Shown one piece after another: positions 1-5,556 of a stretch of DNA of 5,760 nucleotides (its first letter is position 1; each line of letters opens with the position of its first letter). The notes below the pieces were generated by a model. It had not been told where the DNA came from and searched no databases. It saw nothing but the letters and a program-made list of their open reading frames with translations. The stretch comes from CBFCZU01 sp965602635 (lineage in GTDB: Bacteria; Planctomycetota; Phycisphaerae; SM23-33): positions 1-5,760 of the forward strand of contig CBFCZU010000262.1 in NCBI GenBank assembly GCA_965602635.1, written 5' to 3'. Made by a program: the position numbers and the translations under genes.

Positions 1-588
1 GGCGTTTGGGGGACCTTCGTCCTAGGCCTGCCCGGCGAGACGCGGGAGGAGACCCGGGCCTCCGCCGCGTTTGTTCCAACCGCGGGTGTGGACGTCGTCC
101 AGATCACGGTGGCCACGCCGATCCCGGGGTCCGACCTCTACGAAGAGGCCAAAGCAACGGGTCGGCTGGAGGTGCGCGACTGGGACCATTACGATTTCAC
201 CTCCCCGACGATGACCGGGCAGATGGGCAAGAGGGACATGGACGCTCTCCTTTCCCGCGCCTACCTCAAAGCTTATCTGAGCCGGCATTTCCTGGGTTCG
301 CTCTTCAGCCGGCGAACCAATCTCCATCGGCTGCGGCGCACGGCCTTGCGGGTGTTCTCATCCTGGATATGGTTCCTGCTGAAGGAACGGGCAGCCTCTC
401 TGTTCCGCGGCGTCTTCCGCCAAAAGCCCGGCCGTATCAAACGCCATACCAGGGAATCTACCCGCCGGGCTCGGATGCGAAGCCTTGAGGAAGGCCCTGA
501 AAGCCACGCGCTGCCGAGAACTCCAACGTCGCAATACGCACCGCTTGAGCCGAAGGACAGAGTCCCAGTGGAATCGTCCCGCGACTGA
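1..588 (+). CDS. Radical SAM protein (B12-binding type), C-terminal part, 5'-truncated by the window
   Basis: The frame is open from base 1 to TGA at 586-588, giving 195 visible residues; the start and the CxxxCxxC cluster lie upstream of the window. Near the beginning, GTFVLGLPGETREET (residues 4-18) matches the late-barrel G-x-PGET motif of radical SAM enzymes. TPIPGSDLYEEAKATGRL (39-56), then DWDHYDF (60-66), match the end of the barrel in the cobalamin-binding radical SAM group that includes BchE-like and HpnJ-like proteins. These enzymes use a 4Fe-4S cluster and S-adenosylmethionine for radical chemistry, often on lipids or tetrapyrroles. Residues about 75-150 are basic and alpha-helical-looking, with a tryptophan/leucine stretch (RVFSSWIWFLL), as in the usual tail of this group. 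The last roughly 40 residues are Pro/Arg-rich and have weaker third-position GC. The internal GTG at 88 is not a real start, because family similarity extends upstream of it. The family call is firm; the substrate is unknown. Confidence 0.82.
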   Translation, partial: GVWGTFVLGLPGETREETRASAAFVPTAGVDVVQITVATPIPGSDLYEEAKATGRLEVRDWDHYDFTSPTMTGQMGKRDMDALLSRAYLKAYLSRHFLGSLFSRRTNLHRLRRTALRVFSSWIWFLLKERAASLFRGVFRQKPGRIKRHTRESTRRARMRSLEEGPESHALPRTPTSQYAPLEPKDRVPVESSRD

Positions 589-648
589 TCGAAGCAGGCC
601 GCAAGCTGCTGGTCGAATGTTTCCATGGGTCGGCTCCGTCGCGCTGCG

Positions 649-2286
649 TCACTTCGGCGCGCCCGGCGGGAACTCCAGCGCGCCGTTGTCCCACCGGCGG
701 ATGATCTGCTCGTGATAGCCGTGGAAGAACTCGTGCCCGTGCCGTCGGGGCCAGTACCACATCCGCTCGACGACGCGGCGGTCGGAGCGCATCTCCTCCA
801 GCGTGGCCAGGCGGGTGTTGTCCAGGGCGTGGAACCACAGCCCCAGCATGCCGTCGATCACCACCCGGCCCACGGGCGTCTCCACCAGCGTGGCCAGGTG
901 CCCGCGTAGCCCCATCGACAAGCCCCGCAGCTCGACGCCGTACCGCCGCCCCAGCTCCTCGGCGAGCATCGCCCCCAGCCGGGCCGTGTCGCCGCAGAAA
1001 CATCCCCCCAGACGTGGAATCGACCGCGCCGTCACCACGCCGGAGATTCGCGACCACTCGCCGCTGTGGCGCGTGACGGCGGGGTGGTAGATCCACATGG
1101 CCGCAGCCGCGAGTGCGTCGTCCCAGCGCTCGAAGCGCTCAGCCAGCAACTCCGCCAGCCGCTCGGGCCAGTCGTCGGCGGCCAGGTCGAGGTTGGCCTC
1201 GCCGTCCGGGTCGGTCAGGTAGAAGTCCGACGGCGCGGCGTCGCGCGTCGTGGCCGGGCGATAGTCCGGCAGCCGCGCCAGGACGTACTGGCGGAACTTC
1301 TCCACGAAGTCCGGGTCGCCGGGCTCGGGCCGCGGCGGCGGCTGGGTGCCCCTCGGGCCGAAGCGCTCCCGCACGATGATCCCGAGGTCGAAGCCGAAGG
1401 GGTAACATCCGGTCCAGAGCGCCGCGCCGGCGTCGTCGGTGAAGGCCAGCTCCAGCGCCCCGGCCGAGGCCATGTCCGTCGCCCACTTCCCGCGGTGGCT
1501 GAAACGCACGACGGGGCAGGCCTCGAACTGTCCGGCCTCGGCCCGCCAGGCGACCGGCTCGGACGCCTCCTCGCTGTCGCCGGGCAGGATGCTGCGTGCG
1601 CGGCACAGCCCGGAGCGGGGCGCGCCGCCGGAGACGGACCCACGGACTACCAGCTCCACGGGCTCGGACCAGGCCGGGGAGGCGATGTCGATCCGATCGA
1701 CCCGCAGCGGCGGCTCGCAACGGTACAGGTCGCCGAAGGCCAGCGGGGCGTCGCCGGCCCAGGCCATCGTCGCCGGCCACTTCAGCGCCGCGGGGATGCA
1801 TTCCTCGTGGAAGCCCGCCTTGACGCGCAGCCCGGCCGGTCGGTCGGCATCGGCCCATACCTGCCCAGCCGGCAGGCGGAGGGTAGCCCGGAAGGCATCC
1901 TCCCCGAGCTGCTGGAAACTGCCCTCACCGGGCGCGGGGTCGTCCAGCCCGTAGGCCGTCCGGTCGCCCGGCTCCTCCCCGGGCGCCACCCACGAGGCGG
2001 AGGCGTGGACCGTCCCGGAATCGTCCACCCCGTAGGACTGCTGTGTGGCGTGATCGTGGCCCGGGTCCAGCATCACAACCATGTGGGCCCGTCTGTGCCA
2101 CTCCGGGTGCTCTGGTCGGACCCGGCTCGGCCGGCCGCGAACCTCGGCGACGAACTCGACGGCCTGACCGTCGCGCCTGATTGTGATCGCCGCCGAGCGC
2201 CCCTCACCATCCGTCAGCTCAGGCAGCGCCTGCCCGTCGGCGATGACCGCCGGCGACACCAACTGGATCGACCACCGTATGCTCAC
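649..2286 (-). CDS. CBM9-like domain fused to a transglutaminase-like (Cys-His-Asp) domain, 545 aa
   Basis: The GTG start at 2286 is chosen because AGGAGG lies 7 bases upstream; the stop is TGA at 651-649. Residues about 35-195 resemble family 9 carbohydrate-binding or DOMON-like sandwiches: MVVMLDPGHD (69-78), a dSxGtv segment (89-93), FRATLRLP (132-139), then KWPATMAWAGDAPLAFGDLY (169-188), the usual W...FG ending. Residues about 196-310 form a further beta-rich linker domain that I do not recognise. Residues about 375-500 look like a transglutaminase/papain-like core. CFCGDTARLGAML (429-441) fits C-x-D-x-A with Cys431 as likely nucleophile, RGHLATLVE (461-469) supplies His463, and VVIDGMLG (475-482) supplies Asp478. 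The C-terminus (508-530) is rich in Trp, Arg and His. No signal peptide or membrane segment is visible. It lies 33 bases downstream of the propeller gene, so they are probably co-transcribed. The activity could be hydrolytic or transferase, or the fold may only bind; the substrate is unknown. Confidence 0.8.
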   Translation of the reverse strand: MSIRWSIQLVSPAVIADGQALPELTDGEGRSAAITIRRDGQAVEFVAEVRGRPSRVRPEHPEWHRRAHMVVMLDPGHDHATQQSYGVDDSGTVHASASWVAPGEEPGDRTAYGLDDPAPGEGSFQQLGEDAFRATLRLPAGQVWADADRPAGLRVKAGFHEECIPAALKWPATMAWAGDAPLAFGDLYRCEPPLRVDRIDIASPAWSEPVELVVRGSVSGGAPRSGLCRARSILPGDSEEASEPVAWRAEAGQFEACPVVRFSHRGKWATDMASAGALELAFTDDAGAALWTGCYPFGFDLGIIVRERFGPRGTQPPPRPEPGDPDFVEKFRQYVLARLPDYRPATTRDAAPSDFYLTDPDGEANLDLAADDWPERLAELLAERFERWDDALAAAAMWIYHPAVTRHSGEWSRISGVVTARSIPRLGGCFCGDTARLGAMLAEELGRRYGVELRGLSMGLRGHLATLVETPVGRVVIDGMLGLWFHALDNTRLATLEEMRSDRRVVERMWYWPRRHGHEFFHGYHEQIIRRWDNGALEFPPGAPK

Positions 2287-2293
2287 TGCGGCG

Positions 2294-2299
2294 CCTCCT
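2294..2299 (-). promoter_or_regulatory. Ribosome binding site of the CBM9/transglutaminase-like gene
   Basis: The minus strand reads AGGAGG, then 7 bases, then GTG at 2286. It is a perfect Shine-Dalgarno core at good spacing. It fixes the GTG start of the 545-residue protein and lies inside the 33-base gap after the propeller gene's TAA stop. Confidence 0.75.
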
Positions 2300-2319
2300 G
2301 TCAGGTCCCGCGGGTTCCT

Positions 2320-4524
2320 TTACAGCGGCTCCCACAGGTGGACGTACTTGCTGTCCTTCCAGCCGTGGCTGATGATCCCGGACCGCCCATCCCCCAGCTT
2401 GATGATCCTGGCCCCATCATGGTGCTCGAATCGGTCGTCGAGAACGAACCGCTTCCACGATGTGCCCGCGGCGTTGGCCTGTTTGTACACCAGCAGACGG
2501 CAGCGGCTGCGGTAGGGGTAGAACGGATCGTGCTCGCCGCAGACGATTTCCACTTGCCCGTCTCCGTCGAGGTCGGCCACGCCCAGCGAGTGCGGGCAGC
2601 GGATCTTGTCGATCACGTGCGGCACCCACGGCCCGGCGGCGGGGTCCTCGGGGCATTCGTACCACACCAGCCGGCAGATGGGGGCGAGCTGGTTCTCGAA
2701 GTCGAGCGCCTCCTCGCCGGCGATCACGTCCGGCCGGCCGTTGCCGTTGATGTCGGCGACGCCGATCCGCGCGATGTCGTACGGCTCGGCTATCGCGTGC
2801 GTGCGGAAGTTGCCGCTGCCATCGTTGGCCAGCCACCAGGGCCCGGCGACGATGTCGAGCCGGCCGTCGCCCGTGATGTCCGCGGCCGCGAACTCCTCGC
2901 CGTAGCAGATCTCCGCCAGCGTCCGCTTTGGCCAGGGCGTGACCGTCGGGTCCTCGGGGACCTCGAAGATCTCGGGGAAGTCGCCTTTGCCGGCGCTGTG
3001 ATAGCCGGTCACCAGGGCCAGCCCGCCGCCGGCCAGCAGCGGGGCGACGAGCGACCCGTGCGGCCAGTCGCCGGCGCCGGTTCCGATGGGGTGCGTCTCC
3101 CACTTGCCCGCCAGCGGGTCGATGGGCTTGAGCCAGTGCAGGTCGCTGGTGAGCCCCCCGTAGCCGCGCTCGGTGCGTTTGATGGCGATGATCTCCCGGC
3201 GGCCGTCGGCGTCGAGGTCGATCGCGGCGATCGCCTCGAAGCCCTCCGGCAGGTCCCGTCGCTGCCAGTCGCCGCTGTGGTACCACCAGCTCCCGCAGAC
3301 CACGTCGTCCACGCCGTCGCCGTCCACGTCGGTCGCCAGGATGTCGATGGCCGTGTCGGGCTTGTCCCGGTCGAGGAAGCGGTGGCGGAACCGCCTCAGC
3401 GGCGAGGGCCGCGATGGCCTCTTCCAGATCTGCACCTTGGTGTGCTGCCACTGCTTGCCGACGACCTCGACCTCGCCGTCGCCGTCCACGTCGATCATCG
3501 TCGCCTCGTGGGTGCCGCTGCCGCGCGAGATCACCTCCTTCCGCCAGGCGGCGCCGTCGGAGGTGAAATACCGGATCAGCCTGGCGCCGCGGTTGCGGGG
3601 CGCCTTCCAGCCACCCTCGGCCATCTCGGCGACGAAGACGTGTGCGGGCCCGGCGGCCTGACGCCAGAGGCGCATGGAGTGGGCGTAGTACAGCCCGCCG
3701 TCGAGGGGATGCTCGACCCAGGGGTTGTCGGGGTCTTCGAGGAGGCGGTTCTCGAACCAGCTCAGCCGGCCGTCGAGGAACTCGGCCTCGGCCACGACGG
3801 CGTCGGGCCGGCCGTTGCCGGTAATGTCAACGAAGCCGGCCCGGCACATCTCGCGGAACCCCGCGGCCAGGTCGGTCCGAACCCATGGCCCGGCGAAGGG
3901 CCCCCCGGGCGGGCAGTGCCACAGATACGGCCCGCCGAGGATCTCGGCTACGCCGTCGCCGTCAACGTCCGCCGCCGCCGTGCCGTCGCCGAAGAGGCCC
4001 TCCTGGACCAGGTGCTTCCGCCAGGGCTTCGTCGGGTCGTCTCCGGCCTTGTATATGAACAGCCCAGGCAAGGGGCAGTAGACGGCCGGGACGATCAGCT
4101 CGACGGCGCCGTCGCCGTCAACGTCGCAGGCGATCACGTCATGCGGCCCGCCGGTGGTGAGGGGGTCAACCGTGTGCCGCGGCCAAGGCCCGGCCAGATC
4201 GGGCGTCGGCTTGTACCAACTGACCATCCACTGCTCGTCGTTCGTGGTGGGGTCGACGGCGTGACCGGCGAAGACCTCCGGCAGACCGTCGCCGTCGATG
4301 TCGGCCAGCGCCAGCCCGCAATGGAACCGTCCCTCGGCCGCGACGCCGCGCTCGAAGGTCTCCGGCCGATACCACACCAGCTTGCCCGACCCGCCGACGA
4401 GCACCTCGACCTTGCCGTCGCCGTCGATGTCGCCGGCGATCAGGCAGCCGCTGCTGTCCATCGGCGGATTCGGGTCCAGCAGCAGAAGCTCCCAGTCGCC
4501 CTCGATCGTTTCCATAACGTTCAT
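2320..4524 (-). CDS. VCBS/FG-GAP-type beta-propeller protein with duplicated seven-bladed unit, 734 aa
   Basis: The start is ATG at 4524, with AAGGA 10 bases upstream; the frame runs on upstream to a TTG at 4653, but those 43 residues lack propeller character. The stop is TAA. Eleven loops of the Ca-binding form D-x-[DNT]-x-[DN]-G-x-x-[DE] begin at residues 32, 75, 134, 186, 233, 345, 399, 436, 549, 591 and 651. Three degenerate counterparts lie near 288, 495 and 708, giving 14 units averaging about 52 residues. Most units also carry an aromatic strand such as WYRP, WYKP or WFEN, followed by P-W-x-x-H. Such repeats form FG-GAP/VCBS propeller blades, known in integrins, lectins and polysaccharide lyases. 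The unit series repeats with period seven, so I infer two complete propellers at about residues 8-371 and 376-734. No signal peptide, transmembrane segment, lipobox, sorting tail or catalytic domain is visible, which is unusual for a Ca-binding propeller. The likely role is ligand or carbohydrate binding, or scaffolding; no enzyme activity can be assigned. Confidence 0.88.
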   Translation of the reverse strand: MNVMETIEGDWELLLLDPNPPMDSSGCLIAGDIDGDGKVEVLVGGSGKLVWYRPETFERGVAAEGRFHCGLALADIDGDGLPEVFAGHAVDPTTNDEQWMVSWYKPTPDLAGPWPRHTVDPLTTGGPHDVIACDVDGDGAVELIVPAVYCPLPGLFIYKAGDDPTKPWRKHLVQEGLFGDGTAAADVDGDGVAEILGGPYLWHCPPGGPFAGPWVRTDLAAGFREMCRAGFVDITGNGRPDAVVAEAEFLDGRLSWFENRLLEDPDNPWVEHPLDGGLYYAHSMRLWRQAAGPAHVFVAEMAEGGWKAPRNRGARLIRYFTSDGAAWRKEVISRGSGTHEATMIDVDGDGEVEVVGKQWQHTKVQIWKRPSRPSPLRRFRHRFLDRDKPDTAIDILATDVDGDGVDDVVCGSWWYHSGDWQRRDLPEGFEAIAAIDLDADGRREIIAIKRTERGYGGLTSDLHWLKPIDPLAGKWETHPIGTGAGDWPHGSLVAPLLAGGGLALVTGYHSAGKGDFPEIFEVPEDPTVTPWPKRTLAEICYGEEFAAADITGDGRLDIVAGPWWLANDGSGNFRTHAIAEPYDIARIGVADINGNGRPDVIAGEEALDFENQLAPICRLVWYECPEDPAAGPWVPHVIDKIRCPHSLGVADLDGDGQVEIVCGEHDPFYPYRSRCRLLVYKQANAAGTSWKRFVLDDRFEHHDGARIIKLGDGRSGIISHGWKDSKYVHLWEPL
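3313..4431 (-). repeat. Six near-identical 18-base repeats encoding Ca-binding loops
   Basis: The plus-strand consensus GCCGTCGCCGTCNANGTC occurs at 4414-4431, 4285-4302, 4108-4125, 3952-3969, 3475-3492 and 3313-3330. Each encodes the D-[IV]-D-G-D-G part of a loop. The variable bases pair up in neighbouring blades: GATGTC in blades 1 and 2, AACGTC in 3 and 4, CACGTC in 7 and 8. The 3/4 and 7/8 pairs are identical over all 18 bases, and 1/2 differ only at the first. This is repetition within a gene, not a mobile repeat. Confidence 0.8.
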
Positions 4525-4534
4525 GTTCGGTCGT

Positions 4535-4539
4535 TCCTT
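4535..4539 (-). promoter_or_regulatory. Ribosome binding site of the propeller gene
   Basis: The minus strand reads TTAAGGAA upstream of the ATG at 4524. The AAGGA core sits 10 bases from that ATG, slightly long but usable. The next in-frame ATG, at 4515, would be 19 bases away, so the first ATG of the M-N-V-M start is preferred. Confidence 0.6.
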
Positions 4540-4883
4540 AAGATGCCCTTCGCGCCACGATTGTCGCCCGACGGTAACGGACGGGAAGACCGTGCACAAG
4601 TCTGCCCGAGCGCGCGCTAAGGCCGTGTCGCTTGCGCGGGGCGGCAAGCCCAATACCGGGCCGTCATGGCCGCCGGCGCGGAGGACCCTGATCTCTCGGT
4701 TTCCCCGGCATCATCTTTGTGCTTCGCCATGCAATACACCCCCCGGCCGGGAGTTAATCCTGCAGCAGGGCGGCTGTGCCGCTGAGGCGCTCAACGTGCC
4801 ATTCGCGACCGGGCGAGGGGACGGGACGGCCGACGACTGCTGAACCTGGCGATCTCGACGGTGGGCATTAGGACCACCGGAAC

Positions 4884-4901
4884 TGCCCGCTGCTACGGGC
4901 A
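4884..4901 (+). other. Small 5' leader hairpin upstream of the exported coiled-coil gene
   Basis: TGCCCG at 4884-4889 pairs perfectly with CGGGCA at 4896-4901 around a six-base loop (CTGCTA). It ends 7 bases before the AGGAG of the downstream gene. It could modulate ribosome access or stabilise the leader, but a six-pair stem in GC-rich DNA may be chance. Confidence 0.3.
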
Positions 4902-4908
4902 AAGTCAA

Positions 4909-4913
4909 AGGAG
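4909..4913 (+). promoter_or_regulatory. Ribosome binding site of the exported coiled-coil gene
   Basis: AGGAG, within AAAGGAGAAGG, lies 7 bases before the ATG at 4921. It decides the start in favour of this ATG over an in-frame GTG at 4861. The hydrophobic signal sequence begins at the same ATG. Confidence 0.75.
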
Positions 4914-4920
4914 AAGGGAC

Positions 4921-5466
4921 ATGCTGCGACGAGGAATGGTGTTGATGTTGGCCTGTGCGGGGGTCATCGGCGGACTGTGGCTCGCCCAGGGCCTTTCACA
5001 GCAAGGGCCCCGTGAGCGGGCGCGTCCCGGCGCCGAAGCCCGGCAGCCCCGCGGCCGCCAGCGCACGGCCGAAGCCCAGCGGCGACGAGACGAGCGGATG
5101 CGCGAGCAGCTTGGCGCCACCGAAGCTGAGTGGACGAAGGTGCTCAAGCCGCGGATCGACAAGGTCCAGACGCTTCAGCGGCAGATGCGTGGCGGCTTCC
5201 GCGGCCGCCGGCCCCGGCGGGCTGAGGGCGCTGCCGAGGGCGCTGCCCGACCCGAGCAGTCTGACGTCGAGAAGAAGACCGCGGCGCTGAGGAATCTGCT
5301 GGACGACGAGGCCTCCGGCGCGGCGGCCATCAAGGCGGCACTCGGCGCACTCCGCAAGGCGCGGGAGAAGACCCAGAAGGAACTGGACGCCGCCCGGAAG
5401 AAGCTGCAAGAGGTCGTTACCGTGCGGCAGGAGGCCCAGTTGGTCCTGACGGGTGTACTCGACTGA
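4921..5466 (+). CDS. Small exported Arg-rich coiled-coil protein, possibly Spy/CpxP-like, 181 aa
   Basis: The start is ATG at 4921 with AGGAG 7 bases upstream; the stop is TGA. Residues 1-26 form a signal peptide or N-terminal anchor: basic MLRRG, a hydrophobic core (MVLMLACAGVIGGLWLA) and a polar end (QGLSQQ). Residues 29-60 are a low-complexity Arg/Pro/Gln/Ala segment. Residues 61-90 (REQLGATEAEWTKVLKPRID..., then VQTLQRQ) resemble the helix seen in small planctomycete/verrucomicrobial exported proteins and recall the LTxxQ helices of periplasmic Spy/CpxP proteins. A second Gly/Arg/Ala-rich linker spans 91-115. Residues 117-171 form a charged heptad-like coiled coil (EKKTAALRNLL, ALRKAREKTQKELDAARKKL), ending with VRQEAQLVLTGVLD. 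The neat ending argues for an intact gene. It would act in the periplasm or at the membrane. A chaperone or stress-sensor role follows only from the distant Spy/CpxP resemblance. It is transcribed away from the propeller operon. Confidence 0.82.
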   Translation: MLRRGMVLMLACAGVIGGLWLAQGLSQQGPRERARPGAEARQPRGRQRTAEAQRRRDERMREQLGATEAEWTKVLKPRIDKVQTLQRQMRGGFRGRRPRRAEGAAEGAARPEQSDVEKKTAALRNLLDDEASGAAAIKAALGALRKAREKTQKELDAARKKLQEVVTVRQEAQLVLTGVLD

Positions 5467-5480
5467 TCGTACTGAGCGGT

Positions 5481-5518
5481 CCGCCGCCGGGCGACCGGAC
5501 CGGCCTGCCCGGTGGCGG
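5481..5518 (+). terminator. Strong GC hairpin after the exported coiled-coil gene; likely terminator without U-tract
   Basis: CCGCCGCCGGGC (5481-5492) pairs with GCCCGGTGGCGG (5507-5518) over 12 pairs with one G-T wobble, around a 14-base loop. It begins 14 bases after the TGA of the coiled-coil gene. No run of T follows, so it is either a U-tract-independent terminator or an RNA-stabilising 3' hairpin. Confidence 0.5.
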
Positions 5519-5556
5519 CTCGCCGCATCACACGCAAGGCTGACACTACCGAAGTC

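Larger units (their letters stand above)
4525..4920. other. Divergent intergenic region, 396 bases
   Basis: This lies between the starts of the minus-strand propeller gene and the plus-strand exported protein gene, so it should hold promoters for both. No convincing -35/-10 pair, tRNA, riboswitch fold or repeat stands out. Reading frames through it give low-complexity Arg/Pro/Ser-rich translations without family character. The only clear structure is a six-base-pair hairpin just before the ribosome binding site of the plus-strand gene, at 4884-4901. Confidence 0.6.

Noticed and set aside
593..610. Possible terminator AGCAG...CTGCT in the convergent gap after the radical SAM gene
   Set aside because: The stem has only five pairs with an eight-base loop and no T-run, which is expected by chance in this composition.
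1066..4620. A plus-strand open frame of 1184 codons antisense to both minus-strand genes
   Set aside because: It is the mirror of the GC-biased codons of the real genes; its recurring Val-Asp/Ala-Val motifs are the antisense of the D-x-D-G-D-G loops. It crosses two genes and an intergenic region and shows no family character.
4525..4653. N-terminal extension of the propeller protein to a TTG start
   Set aside because: The added 43 residues are Arg/Ala-rich with no propeller or signal features, and the ATG at 4524 has its own ribosome binding site.
4711..4908. Minus-strand 65-codon ORF in the divergent intergenic region
   Set aside because: Its translation is low-complexity with no recognisable domain, and it covers the leader hairpin and ribosome binding site of the opposite gene.
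4861..4920. Upstream in-frame GTG start for the exported coiled-coil protein, adding 20 residues
   Set aside because: The ATG at 4921 has a well-placed AGGAG and begins directly with a signal sequence; the extension would put a basic, non-hydrophobic stretch ahead of it.
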